Below the pieces are notes generated by a model. It was not told the DNA's origin. It was given only the letters and a program-made list of their open reading frames with translations, and searched no databases. The position numbers and the translations under genes are program-made. A DNA stretch of 64,000 nt from Phocoena phocoena (Eukaryota; Chordata; Mammalia; Artiodactyla; Phocoenidae). Each line of letters begins with the position of its first letter. Positions within the stretch are counted from its first letter, which is position 1. Below, piece by piece: positions 36,616 through 48,031 of the stretch. Location: NCBI RefSeq assembly GCF_963924675.1, contig NC_089234.1, forward strand, positions 23,675,668 through 23,739,667, written 5' to 3'.

Positions 36616-38250
36616 CCATGGGAGAGCTTTTGATTCACTACTTCTGCCTGTGACTGGACGGATGAGTTCAATTCTGGGGAGCAGTATTAGCAAGACCATT
36701 TCCTCCTACATGCTTTTCAAAGCAATAAAGCTGACATTTGATCTCCTTTCGTCTCACCCTTTGTTTCTGTCTCAAATGGTTTCATTCTTCGGCAGGTAAA
36801 AGAGGAACTTTGTTTATCGACCCCTTCAAAGCCCAACAAACTAGACCGCAAGCTCCCTGAGGGTAAGAACCCTTATCTTTCCTGCTTTCCTCATGGTCTG
36901 GAACACAACGCAGGGGCATGATCAACCTTGATAAAAATGAATGGAGAACAAGGTCAACAGAATTGGTTTTAGGGAAGTTGCCTTGCCTAGTGTATCTTGC
37001 TTCTCTGTAGGTGCGATGACACCATGTATGTTTTTCCCCAAAAAAGACTGACTTCAGAAAGACAAAAAAAATTCTATGTATCTCGGCACATTCTTCATTC
37101 TGATTCATGCGTCACTTCAGATCAGAATGTCTCACTGCTCTAAATGGCCAAGGAGTTTCAGGCACCCTGTTTTAGGAAAGGAACTGCACAGTGCCAAACT
37201 CACCCACCATATCAACAGAGTCAGAGAAACAGGAATTTCTCGGCTGAAAGGTCATCTGCGGCAATGTCCACCTCTCCTACTGGGCTCTGACCACAGGAGC
37301 ATGAATAATCCTCTTACCTCTACAGGCTTACTTGTGCAAACAGGAATGGCCTCACTCCTGGGAACATTCATACAAACCTTCCCACAGATGTGATCTACTG
37401 CCCAATAACAAAGGTATATTTCTGCCTCCTGGTGTGATTAGAGGCATGAAAATGTAAGCTTCCCAAAGCCATTTACACTCCTAGCCATCTCTACTAGTCT
37501 TTACAACTTTAGGAAGAAATCTAGGTCATTTCCGAAGCTGGGACCTTGTTGCTAAGGGAATTATTTCAGCACTTGTCTACGTCCTAGAAAATCAGGGTAT
37601 TTCTACCCTGACATTCACTTCTCTCCTTCTTTTTAATGTACCTGCATTCACCCCATGCCTTCTACCTAATAAAATAACTGGAATGGTATATGTTTCCACC
37701 ACTCTTAGTAACTGAGCAGCCAACTTAGATACCAGAGTAGGGATGCGGGCACTCTGACATGCACTGCTCAGAAGAGACCACTGTCAAGCAGAAGGCCATG
37801 TGTTGATCTCTCTGCTCTGACAGCCACTCCCACCCCTCGAAGAGGAAATCTCACGATGGAGTAGCTCAGCCATACCATCTGAGGCTACCGCCCACAACAG
37901 GCAACTTGTCCTGCTGTGAATGAATGACCTCCACCAGCACAGCCTGTGGGGTCTGACCACAAGTCACTAGTAAATGTTGGATAATGAGACACGCCTCCTT
38001 TGCTCAAATCAATCCATCTAGTTGAAGTGGTCAGTCAAGTTCTTTCACTGCGAAAGACCACACACTAGAGGTATAAACAAGCAGTGTATCATTAGGGTCA
38101 CTGAAACAATTAGTTTTTTTTTTTAAATCTAGTCCCTAAATGGAATCACTTGGTTTCCTAGATAAATTATTCTTTAATTGGTGGTCACACTAAAAAAAAA
38201 TCAATATAAGTGGAAACTCAATAAAGGTGATCATATTAAAAAAAAGATGT

Positions 38251-38461
38251 GGGCTTCCCTGGTGGCGCAGTGGTTGAGAGTCCGCCTGCCGATGCAGGGG
38301 ACATGGGTTCGTGCCCCGGTCCGGGAAGATCCCACATGCCGTGGAGCGGCTCGGCCTGTGAGCCATGGCCACTGAGCCTGCGCATCCGGAGCCTGTGCTC
38401 CGGGAGAGGGAGAGGCCACAACAGTGAGAGGCCCGTGTACCGCAAAAAAAAAAAAAAAAAA
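38251..38461 (+). mobile_element. CHR-type SINE, short form
   Basis: Short-form copy with a long A tail; the target aaaaaaaagatgt appears before (ending 38250) and after it. The stretch after gcctgtgctcc reads gggagaggg instead of gcaacggg, a small private change. Confidence 0.95.
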
Positions 38462-38756
38462 AAAAAAAAGATGTAAGTCACGGCCAGTTCTTCTCTATGC
38501 ACAGGTGTTGGCATCTGGCAGCATTTCAGGGAAACCCTCACTCCTATCACTGATATTTGCTTTCCTCTCCTATAAAGTTGTTCATAAAACATGATTTTCC
38601 AAATAATTTAAGGTATATAAATAGCACTAATCCCTCCACCCAGATCTCATAAAAAGAAGCACAGACTTGAAAAAAGTACTTAAGAGATCGCTGAAGTCAA
38701 GAACCTTCACCTCTGGGCTGTAATCCTGCTCATACACATGAGACATTGACTTTAGC

Positions 38757-38985
38757 TCCCATTTGTTGAAGGCTTATTGAGTCAACCACCACACTAGATG
38801 CTTTACAAACATTATCCCTCATTCTCACAACAATCTCATTAGATCAATATTTTACCCCCATTTTACAGGTGAGGGAATTGAGAAGGTAAGTCCCTTTCCC
38901 AAAGTTACAACTGCTAAGTGTACAGCTGAGATCTGAATTCAGGACTACCTGACTCCAATGCTTGTGTTCATACTGTCAAAACTCA
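38757..38985 (-). repeat. MIR SINE next to exon B
   Basis: Nearly complete reversed MIR: gatgctttacaaacattatc, ccattttacaggtgaggga, then ctgatctgaattcagg-like head sequence (the window reads agatctgaattcaggactac). It ends about 20 bp from the exon B donor. Confidence 0.8.
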
Positions 38986-39004
38986 TGAAATCTTGGCTAC
39001 ATAC

Positions 39005-39184
39005 CTCATACAATTCAATAATGATGTTTCCCATCAGACCTCTGCTGCTCTTGATGTTCTCCATGGCCAGGGTGAAGTAGATCCCACGTGTGTCTGAGAT
39101 GTAGAGGTTGTACGTGTCATTCTGGTTCCATTCCTGGACAGCTGCGAACACTTGGTTCTCATTGGTACTAATGATGTGCATGTC
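39005..39184 (-). CDS. SORCS3: SORCS3 exon B (internal coding exon, VPS10 domain)
   Basis: This 180-nt exon encodes 60 residues and is the longest coding piece here. It runs from DMHIISTNENQVFAAVQEWN through NLYISDTRGIYFTLAMENIK to GNIIIELYE. The acceptor is TTATAG before GAC and the donor is GAG then GTATGT; both ends are phase 0. It contains an N-glycosylation sequon, N-D-T, within EWNQNDTYN, fitting a lumenal/extracellular domain. The IKSSRGLMGNIIIELYE part separates SORCS3 from SORCS1, which I remember as having different residues there. STNEN replaces the human STDEN as I recall it. An old MIR element ends roughly 20 bp beyond its donor. Confidence 0.97.
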
Positions 39185-39442
39185 CTATAAGAAGATGGAA
39201 GGCCTGTAAGGCAGCAGATCTTCATACCTCCTTGCCCGTTGAGACCCAGAGTAATTACCATGACTTATGAAACGGCTGAGGAAAAGCTTGAGTTATAGGC
39301 AATGTTGAACAATTCTGTGTCAGGCCAAGGCTATAAATTATAAGCTTCATGATTTCTGTTACTTACTAAGTGACAGTAAGATGGGTGTAAGGGGCTTTGG
39401 TGGGTATGATTTTCCCTGGCTTCAAGGGATTTATCCACTTTC

Positions 39443-39761
39443 TTTTTTTTTTTTTTTAGATGTTGGGGGTAGGAGTTTATTAATTAATTCATTTATTTTT
39501 GCTGGGTTGGGTCTTCGTTTCTGTGCGAGGGCTTTCTCTAGTTGTGGCAAACGGGGGCCACTCTTCATCGCGGCGCGCGGGCCTCTCACTGTCGCGCCCT
39601 CTCCCGTTGCGGAGCACAGGCTCCAGACGTACAGGCTCAGTAGTTGTGGCTCATGGGCCTGGTTGCTCCACGGCATGTGGGATCCTCCCAGACCAGGGCT
39701 CAAACCCGTGTCCCCTGCATTAACAGGCAGATTCTCAACCACTGCGCCACCAGGGAAGCCC
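39443..39761 (-). mobile_element. CHR-family SINE, long form (about 319 bp)
   Basis: Shares head and body with the other copies but carries roughly 110 bp more at its 3' end, beyond the gaggcccgcgcg point, before the A-rich tail (seen here as poly-T at 39443). It is also more divergent. The 8-bp target ccactttc flanks it at 39435-39442 and 39762-39769. It is probably an older, parental-type member. Confidence 0.93.
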
Positions 39762-40124
39762 CCACTTTCATTTTTTATTTTTATAACTGAAAGTTGGTCT
39801 TTGCTGACGGAGACATACAACCTTGCAAGAGGAAACCCACATGTGCAAAAATGACAGGTCCTATCCCTTCATTAGATCTTCATTCATGAAGGTAACGGTT
39901 TTCACGTCTTTCTTTGGAATCTCCAGATGGGGATTGCAAGAAGGGTGGCACAGAGGCATAGCCGATGGGTGGGGCTCTGGGCTTCCAACTCTGCTGGAAA
40001 CAGAGCAGCACTACTGAGATCTGTTATGTCCTGGAGTTCTGTGTAATATTTTAGGAGTAAAAGGTGAGGGGGGTTCTGCTGCTAATACAGTAATGTTTGA
40101 AAACCACAGATATACAGGTAAGGA

Positions 40125-40480
40125 TACTCACTCTAGAATTTAGTGTTCTGGGTCATAATATAAGCTCTGCTATAAATCAGCTGTATGATATTGGATGCGT
40201 CAGTTTCCCTGAGCTTCCATTTTCTCACTGAAAGAGTGAAGAGGTTGGGCTACCAATAAAAATAGCTAACATTTGGGCACATTCTAAGTCATCTAAATGT
40301 ATTATTTCAATTTAAAAAATCCAATAATTCTACAGTGGAGGTCGTATGATTATTCCTGTTTTACTGAGGAGTAAACTAAGGCACGCAGAGGTTTACCAAC
40401 TTGCTTCAGGTTATGTAACTCGTTAAGTAGCCAAACCATGTTTTGACCTCTGTGATATGACTCTAACCTAATTGTTAGCT
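40125..40480. repeat. Two MIR copies, sense then antisense
   Basis: 40125-40262 reads in the MIR sense (gcgtcagtttccctgagctt). 40263-40480 reads antisense (gttttactgaggagtaaact, aaggcacgcagaggttt). Together they form a loose inverted pair. Confidence 0.65.
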
Positions 40481-41390
40481 TCTAACTATTTGTATATACA
40501 GCCCCTAAATCAGAAGTTGCAAACCAATGACCCATGAAATGAATATGAATCATAATTGTTTGGTTTGACCATAACCTCTATCAAATACCTGAAAATGTAG
40601 TATTTTAGGTAGAGTCAGCACTCATTGGAGTCTTAGCCCTACATACCTATGATCTGCCCTTATATATTACTGTTAACTTCTCGGTCCCTGAAGCCACTTT
40701 AGTTTGTATTCCTGGACTCGGTCATTTCTAAAATTAAATCTAAGAGTTCAGAATTCAAAATCGTTTTTAAAAGCCAGTTTGCATATGTGGCTGGGCACTG
40801 TACAAAGATTACCACAACCTCAAGTCATTACCTAAGGAACGTACACTGTCAGGAAGAAATGTTAGCCTGGATAGGTATCGGACTAAATAAAAGCAATTTT
40901 AAAAATGTATAACTATACAGGTGTATATGCCAAAGAATAATATCATCCCAGGAAAGCAAAAAGAGAGGCACCCTTGTCACTGTGGCCAAAAGCACTGGTA
41001 ATAGGGACACAGGCAAGTGGAGTGACAGTAAGTAAATAACTAGGGTGGATCTAGCCTTCACCTTATTTGACAACCCTTCCCAGAAATGGTTTCAACAAAA
41101 AAAGGAGGCAGCAATGTTTCTAACGTCAGAACCATGCAGAGCTCCTCCATGCCAATTGTACAAAGAAGCAAACTCATCTGGACAGCTGGGAAGGGGCAAA
41201 GGTGAGAAAGTGAGCTCTGGATCTTTCATTGGAGATTCTCTGTCAGATGTCAGCCTCTAGCCTTGGACTCCCTAGGTCACCTTGACTGAGACCTCATTTG
41301 CTCATTTGTGCTTTCACACCTTGTAGAATTACAGGTTCCTGCTGAGGTGCCTGAAAATGGAAATAAGGCTTACTCTTAAAAACCATGTGA

Positions 41391-41608
41391 TGGGGCTTCC
41401 CTGGTGGCGCAGTGGTTGAGAGTCCGCCTGCCGATGCAGGGGACATGGGTTCGTGCCCTGGTATGGGAGGATCCCACATGCCGCGGAGCGGCTGGGCCCG
41501 TGAGCCATGGCTGCTGAGCCTGCGCGTCCGGAGCCTGTGCTCCGCAACGGGAGAGGCCACAACAGTGAGAGGCCTGCATACCGCAAAAAAAAAAAACAAA
41601 ACAAAACA
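41391..41608 (+). mobile_element. CHR-type SINE, short form
   Basis: Short-form copy whose tail decays into CAAAA repeats. The target aaccatgtga is duplicated at 41381-41390 and 41609-41618. Confidence 0.95.
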
Positions 41609-42104
41609 AACCATGTGAGGAAATCATGTTGTGTAGGGTGGAATGAAAGCCCAAGAACCCAGTAGGAGGGGAAATAGCAGCTGCAGGAAATATGGATTTA
41701 ATTCACTTTACCTGTTAAAAATGCAACAGAAATGCCTGGCTTTCCCCGGATGTTTTGGTCATAAAAATGAATGAGCTAAGTTATTTTAGACTAAACTAAT
41801 GTAAAAGAAGTGAGGGGGGAGAAAACCAACTTAAAACGCTGGGGCATGGTCAGCATTAGAGGCAGCCAGATTTGCTGTGAGTACATCTTAGTTTAGACCT
41901 GCACTGGGACTATGTTACCTGGTGAGCAGGTATTCCAGGCTCTAGGATGAGAGACTACTCTCTAGTATATAGAATTATGGGATGTCCACTTGAGAAATCC
42001 TTAATTTATCAAAGTCACTTAGCTAATAAATTATATTACTAAGATTTGAACCTAAGACTATCTGAATAAAGAGGCTAAACTCCTTACCAGTGGGGGTATA
42101 ATTC

Positions 42105-42285
42105 GGTGTGTATCAAAGTGACCTGGAGATCCTAATAGCATGCAGACTCATGGGTCCCAATGCCTGAGACTCTGAGTCATTATGTCTGGTTGTGGAGCCT
42201 TAGATTCTGCCACCTGAGCAAGCCCTCCAGGTGATTCTAGTGCATGCAATCTAGGGAATCACTTTTTGAAAAACTCTGAACTACG
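42105..42285 (+). mobile_element. MER5-like hAT fossil
   Basis: Contains atcaaagtgacctggagatc, agactctgagtcattatgtc and ccaggtgattctagtgcatg, then aatcactttttgaaaa, in MER5 order. Confidence 0.7.
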
Positions 42286-42599
42286 TGCCCTCTCTCCTAA
42301 TAGGTCTTAGAGTTGAATAGGGGTCAGCCAATAATGAGAATATTAAGTCTTCCAGAACAAAGAAAAGCATCATTAGTTAAAAATGGTGCTATAGGAATCT
42401 GAATGACAATGAAGCTTATTTCTTTCATCTTGCTACCCTAATTTAACTCCAAAGCATGTGTCACTTCCTTATTAAAACAATTATAAATAACACTGCCCCT
42501 ACATCCTCCCAATACAGTCACTAGGGAGAATCATGGTTGCTTTTTGAAAATCTAAACCTATGACTTCCTAGGTGAACAACAGTAAAAATACTTCCGTGT

Positions 42600-44300
42600 T
42601 ATTGAAACATTTTCTTGTAATTCGGGCCTAATGTAACTTCATTCATTACAGAAACACCTATGTTATTACACATTTGCCATGTGCCAAACACCATATATAA
42701 ATACAGACGGGAACAAAACGTAGAACCTGACCTCAAGAATATGCCCATCTGGTGGTGGAGACATCACAGACTCAGGTGGCCTTTTGTGAACTTGACGAAG
42801 GACTACAACAGACGTACCGAAAACGGTGAACAAAGGCTTACAGGTGGGAGACAGGTGGAGTATTCAAGGGAATGTATGGAACTTGGAATAACCTGAAGGC
42901 AATATTCCTCTGAGGGAGGTGAGGATAGACAGCGGCCACGTCATAAGGGGTTCTGTATGGCACACCGAAGTTCTACCCTGAAAGGAAGTACAAAGCTGAC
43001 ACAAGATTTGAAGCAGGAGAAAGGGAGGATTAGAGTTGGTTAATTAATGCATAGATTTTGTTGAAGATGATCAAGTTCATTACATGGTAATATCCAATGT
43101 GGAAGCATTGTGAAGAGTGGATTTAAACGGGGCAATGCTAGAAGGTAGGGAGAAGGCTTAAAAGGTCATCGCAACCATCTAGGCAGTAATAACACAAGGA
43201 CCTGAACTGAAGAAGTAGATTCTCTATGAGAACTCTATGAAATGAAATTGTGAGATATTAAGGAGGTAGAATCTACAGAAGGGAGGACATATCTTGAATA
43301 TCTCAGATACCTGAATAACAAAATTTTCTGCTTTTTATTTAGAGTATTCATTACAATCAAAATTAACAATCACTTCTATAATTATTTGTGTGATATCTGC
43401 CTCTCTCATTAGACTATAATGAGTTCTCAGATGGCAGACACTATGTCTCTCTTATTTGTCACTTTATTTTTAGTGCTTACCAGAGTATCTAGCACATGGT
43501 AGACATCCAACAATAGTTTACTGAGTAAATAAATGGAGTAAGTAAATAAATGGAGTAAGTAAATAAAAGGAGGAGATATAAGGGCCAAAAGATAGAGACT
43601 CTGAGCTCAGTTGTTAAACGGGTTCTTTAAGGGAATGTACCTCGAATAGGCAGTTAACAATATAGTTCAGAGTTTAATGGAGAGATATCTGCTGGGGCTG
43701 TGGATACAGGAGTCATCAGTGTGAAGAGAAGGGATGAGGTCACTCAGGAACCATGAAGAATGCAACAGGAATTTAGGAACATCACCACTTCGGGGATGGC
43801 AAGGGAAGGGGATCCAGAAAAGGAAACCAGGAGTAAAACACTGCCAAAGGGAAGAGTATCAAGGGTGGATTTTTTTTGCCCCAACAGTGTCAGATGCTCC
43901 AGAGAGTTTAAAAAAAAAAAAAACCAAAAGATAAAGATGTAGAGACGTCTAATTGGATTTGGCATGCAGGTAGCCACTGGTTACAATGGCTGGCAGATTT
44001 TTTGTTGTTGTTGTTGTACGTGGGCCTCTCACTGCTGTGGCCTCTCCCGTTGCGGAGCACAGGCTCCAGACGCGCAGGCCCAGCGGCCATGGCTCACAGG
44101 CCCAGCCGCTCCGCGGCATGTGGGATCTCCCCGGACCGGGGCACGAACCCGCGTCCCCTGCATCGGCAGGCGGACTCTCAACCACTGCGCCACCAGGGAA
44201 GCCCCCAGCTAGCAGATTTTTAACGGGACAGTGGAGAGATGGATGTGGGAGAGCCGAGGGCAACTAGCAGTAGGTTCAAGAGTGAATAGAAAATGAGAAA
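42600..44300 (-). mobile_element. Long L2 LINE relic, antisense, interrupted
   Basis: Starts at the reversed tail (acatttgccatgtgccaaac) and runs about 1.7 kb through aggagtcatcagtgtg, accaggagtaaaacactgcc and gtcagatgctccagag to gttcaagagtgaatagaaaa. It is interrupted by a sense L2-like tail at 43395-43560 and by the CHR SINE at 44003. Confidence 0.7.
44003..44206 (-). mobile_element. CHR-type SINE nested in L2
   Basis: Short form; its tail has become a TTG repeat at 44002-44016. Flanks ggctggcagattttt (43988-44002) and agctagcagattttt (44207-44221) form an imperfect target duplication. The antisense L2 continues on both sides. Confidence 0.94.
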
Positions 44301-45234
44301 AGAGGCTAAAACTACAGATAACTCTTTAAGAAGAGAGGCCACGACACAGCAAGGAAGGATAAATCAGTATTCGGGGAAATGTAAAAATTAAGGACAATTT
44401 TCCTAAGGAAAGGTTAACATGACTGTCATTATCATTGTAATAAACTGTCTAAAACATACTTCCGCCTGTTCTCTTTCATTATCCAAAGTGGGATTAACCG
44501 TATTCTACTGTCAAAAACAAACCCAGACTCAGGTAAGGAGAGAGCTGATTGGAAAAGACTATTGGAATAGGGGGAACACTCCGATCAAAGTATCTGCAAG
44601 CACCTCAGGGTGAAGGCAGAAAAGAATTACTCGTATTGGGAGAAGTAAAGCAAGGCTAGAATGAACTGCGGGGAGTGGGGTAAGGAGTAGTTAAACAGGA
44701 AATTGTTTTCCTTAGGGTCAAGCGATTCTCTTAAGGAGAAAACCCAGACTTAAGTCCCGTCCAGTCAAATTAGCAGGCATTTCGTCCAGGTTGGTCAGTG
44801 GGGACAAACAGTTCAGTGAATCATTTCTGAGACAAAGAACAGGAATCTGGTCTTGCCAGAGGTAAATACGGGGCACATTTAAGAGAAGGGGAGTTCTTCG
44901 CAGTAAGCCATATCCAGGAACACAAAAGGGTGGGGGGATTTCTTAAATGTTGCTGTTTCCAGGAGCTCGGGGCTCAAGTCAAGCTCAACGTCGTTACCGC
45001 CAAACTGAGCTCTGTACAGAAACAAACAAACCAACACGAAACAATTTTTTCTCTTTCAGAAATGACAGAGTAGCGAGTTAAGAACAAGTCCAGAATCTAA
45101 GAGGCAAGAGGAGGTCTTTGAGACTCAGAGGGGTCCAGTGAGGCAGAGCAAGAGCGGCCTGGGACACGACCCCACCCCACGAGGAACTCGCCCAACAGGC
45201 TAAGAGCGTCAGTGGTATTTCCCCTGGAACACAA

Positions 45235-45450
45235 TCACTGCTTAGACTTGCCCAGCACTTTACACTTTACCAACAACGAGCCATTTGCTGCATCCTTACA
45301 ACTTTGCCAGATGGAATGGTATTAATGATGCCCATTCTACAGATGAGAAGACCTGGGCTCATAGACGAGCAGCAGGCAGAGCTGGAATGAAAGCCCTGGG
45401 TTTCTGATCTTGAGCTCCATCTCCTGTTCCCCGAGGCTGCCATGGCTTCT
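45235..45450 (-). repeat. MIR SINE, antisense
   Basis: Contains agcactttacactttaccaa, ccattctacagatgagaaga and gcagagctggaatgaaagcc. Confidence 0.75.
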
Positions 45451-45794
45451 GTCATCTCTCTCCAAGCCCTCCGCAGGTGCGTGCTTTACACGGCCATCGG
45501 CCTGAGACTCAGCGCCAGCCCAATGCCCAGGGGCTGGGTTATTGAGGACTCAGCCCAAGGCTGCTGCTCTGCATAATGTTACTCTTTATTAATGGCCTTC
45601 ATCTCCTTCCCTGCAAAACACTCTGAAGCCATGGAGTGCCCCAGGAGAGTGTATTCTGCACGGTCAGCTGGGAGTAGAGGTGGGAGGGCCGTGATGATGG
45701 GCAGATTTGCCGTGTTTCTGTTTCTAAGCAAGATGCCCAGCAGCAACCGCAGCACAACGTGGAACAGCAACAACTTGCTTAAAAGCCATTTCCG

Positions 45795-46006
45795 GGGCTT
45801 CCCTGGTGGCGCAGTGGTTGAGAGTCCGCCTGCCGATGCAGGGGACACGGGTTTGTGCCCCGGTCCGGGAAGAACCCACATGCCGCGGAGCGGCTGGGCC
45901 CGTGAGCCATGGCCGCTGGGCCTGCGCGTCCGGAGCCTGTGCTCCGCAACGGGAGAGGCCACAGCAGTGAGAGGCCCGCGTACCACAAAAAAAAAAAAAA
46001 AAAAAA
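45795..46006 (+). mobile_element. CHR-type SINE, short form
   Basis: Short-form copy with poly-A tail and an exact 14-bp target duplication, aaaagccatttccg, at 45781-45794 and 46007-46020. Exact flanks and an intact tail suggest a recent insertion. Confidence 0.96.
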
Positions 46007-46689
46007 AAAAGCCATTTCCGTTTCTAAACGATGGAAATCACCAATCTCCCTCCACCCACTCCGTGCTCACCTCCTCGGCCCAGGCTATGAAAACCCGGCC
46101 AAGGCCAACGAATAAAGGGGATCGATAACCATCCAGCTATCTTCACAACAGCCCTCATGTTAATGAGAAGCTGTTCCGGATGAAGTTCTATCAGAGGGGC
46201 TGCACGGATGGTAGTCTACCACAGTAAACTGCCATGGGGTTGCTAATCAGTGATGGAGTGTTCTAGGGTTGTGATTGATGCCAGGCTTCATTTATCCCCA
46301 CCTGCAGCCACATTGCCCAGGGCAGCAAACTGTTTGCTTTTCTGAGAAGTTTAAAAATACATGAAACAGGCACACATACAAGAGGCAAAACGGGCCCTAC
46401 ATGGAGAATGTGGTTTGGAAAGTTCCTGAAACTCTTTTCCTGGGTCAATACACGGAAATCACCAGGTTGCTGCTAAGGGTCATTCTCCTTTAGAAAGAAC
46501 ATGGTCACGAACTTCCTCGTCTTCTGCAAGCAGGGATACCTCTTTCCTGCTTGGGTTTAGAATACCTGATGGGTACATCCTGCAAGCGTAGTCCTATACA
46601 ATGGGCCTAGAAAGCCAATCACAGGGACATTAGAGAAAATGAGAAATTAATGCCCATGGCCCCTGCGGCTACTTCCCATGGTCCCTGCG

Positions 46690-47180
46690 AACCTCATCAG
46701 CCTCTCCACCTCTCTCTGTGCAACCCAGTCTCTCAATATAGTTTTCCAGTTTGCTAAATGAACCATACTCTCTCTCAAAATCGGGCCAGTATATGTATTT
46801 TCTACCAGCTTCCCGAACACTTGCTTGCAGGGTTAACTCCTTATCTGTCTTGAATCAACTTAAGCATCACTTTCTTTAGGAAACTCGTCTTCTCTACCCA
46901 TATTTGGTGAGCTCCAACTATCACGTCACAATGGCCCTTGAACTTCCGTACCTATAATACTCCCTACACCCACAGTTGCTTGTTCAGTGTCTCTTCTCTA
47001 CCAGAATACAAGCTCCATTAAGGCAGGGAACGTTTGTATCTTATTTACCACTCTAACCACAGAGCTTAGTTCAGTGCCTGGCGCACAGTAAAAACTTAAA
47101 TGGAAGAAAGAATAGATCGAGGGGTGAATAAATGAAGGAACAAATGAATGAATGGGTACGTGCATGCTTATATGAATAGG
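46690..47180 (+). mobile_element. L2 LINE 3' fragment, sense
   Basis: Ends with caagctccattaaggcaggg, a cagtgcctggcgcacagtaa patch and AATG repeats, the clearest L2 tail in the window. Confidence 0.75.
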
Positions 47181-47641
47181 TGAATGTATAAAAGCAACCA
47201 GGGGTAGGCGGTTACCCACCTTCTTACCCCATAATCCCTACTACCTCTGTACTCATCTCGCCTTTCATGATACGTTTCCTAGCACCAACTGAGAGATCCA
47301 AGTCTTTGTACCATTACATTTGATACATGTCCAACCTGAGACTTTGCTTCTTTGCAGCCTTAATAGGTGATGCAACTAAAGCCCTCCCACATTCATACCA
47401 AGGTTCTAAGATCTGTCTCCTCCCAGAAGCCATTGTTCACAGGGGATGAGGTCCACAGAGTAAGTTTTATGATTTTCCAATACAGGAGTTAAAATGCCAT
47501 GATTTGATATTAATTTTATAGTAAATTATTCCTTTTTAATTACTCATAGTGGCAGAAGGGAGTGGAAATACAGGCAGTGCATTTATATTTAGCATTGAAG
47601 GGTAGAGAAAAGCAAGAAAGCCATGAGACTAACCTGTCCGC

Positions 47642-47667
47642 ATCTATCTATCTATCTATCTACCTAT
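47642..47667. repeat. TCTA repeat
   Basis: About five TCTA units followed by tctacctatgg. Confidence 0.9.
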
Positions 47668-48031
47668 GGTTTCTGCCTGGACCATTCTAAGCCTGGCCCT
47701 CTACTTGTCAATAAGGCCCTGGTGAAAGGGAGGGGCCCTCAGAAGAGATTGCAAAGCTAGTGTTCCTTTCACTACCAGTCCTGGGAAATGACCCAAGATT
47801 ATATCGGATGTTTGAATCATAGGAAATCAAAGCTCTTGCCTGTGTACCCTGCTGAGAGGGGAACACAGAACCCAGATTCAGCGACATCAGCAGAGGCTAA
47901 ACCCCACAGTGGTTAAGTGCGGCTGAATGCCAGCTGTCTCCCAGGCAGGGATCAAACCTTCTGCAGCCCAACGAGGCAGCCTCTCCCCACCCCTTTATCT
48001 GGCGGGACCCAGGGGAGCAGGTGGTGCGTAC

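Larger units (their letters stand above)
29409..39004 (-). other. SORCS3: SORCS3 intron between exons B and C (9,596 bp)
   Basis: It contains an L1 3' end at 29780-30010, an old L1 at 32717-33708 split by a CHR SINE, a MIR at 33728, a DNA-transposon fossil at 33915-34375, an L2 piece at 36001-36235, an L1 3' UTR with clear target duplication at 36319, a second CHR SINE at 38251 and a MIR at 38757. I recognise nothing in 30300-31900, 34400-36000 or 36640-38100. Confidence 0.85.
39185..48031 (-). other. SORCS3: SORCS3 intron between exons A and B (8,847 bp)
   Basis: It holds the long-form CHR SINE at 39443, short CHR SINEs at 41391, 44003 and 45795, MIR at 40125-40480 and 45235, a MER5-like copy at 42105, a long antisense L2 at 42600-44300, a sense L2 at 46690-47180 and a TCTA repeat at 47642. 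Stretches 40500-41380 and 44300-45230 show nothing I can name. Confidence 0.85.

Noticed and set aside
39381..39854. 157-codon open frame, plus strand
   Set aside because: It reads through the long-form CHR SINE and its poly-T, giving a phenylalanine run and SINE-derived residues, not a gene.
9411..46006. The tRNA-like heads of the SINEs as functional tRNA genes
   Set aside because: They are SINE heads with diverged tRNA-derived promoter boxes, lacking a foldable full tRNA, and are followed by SINE body and poly-A.
9411..46006. Ten near-identical spaced repeats resembling an array
   Set aside because: Spacing is in kilobases, orientation is mixed and each copy has its own target duplication, so these are dispersed retroposons and not a CRISPR or tandem array.
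45592..46128. Longest open frame in the window (178 codons, plus strand)
   Set aside because: Most of it crosses the CHR SINE at 45795-46006 and its poly-A tail, read as a lysine run; the same peptide recurs at the other SINE copies.
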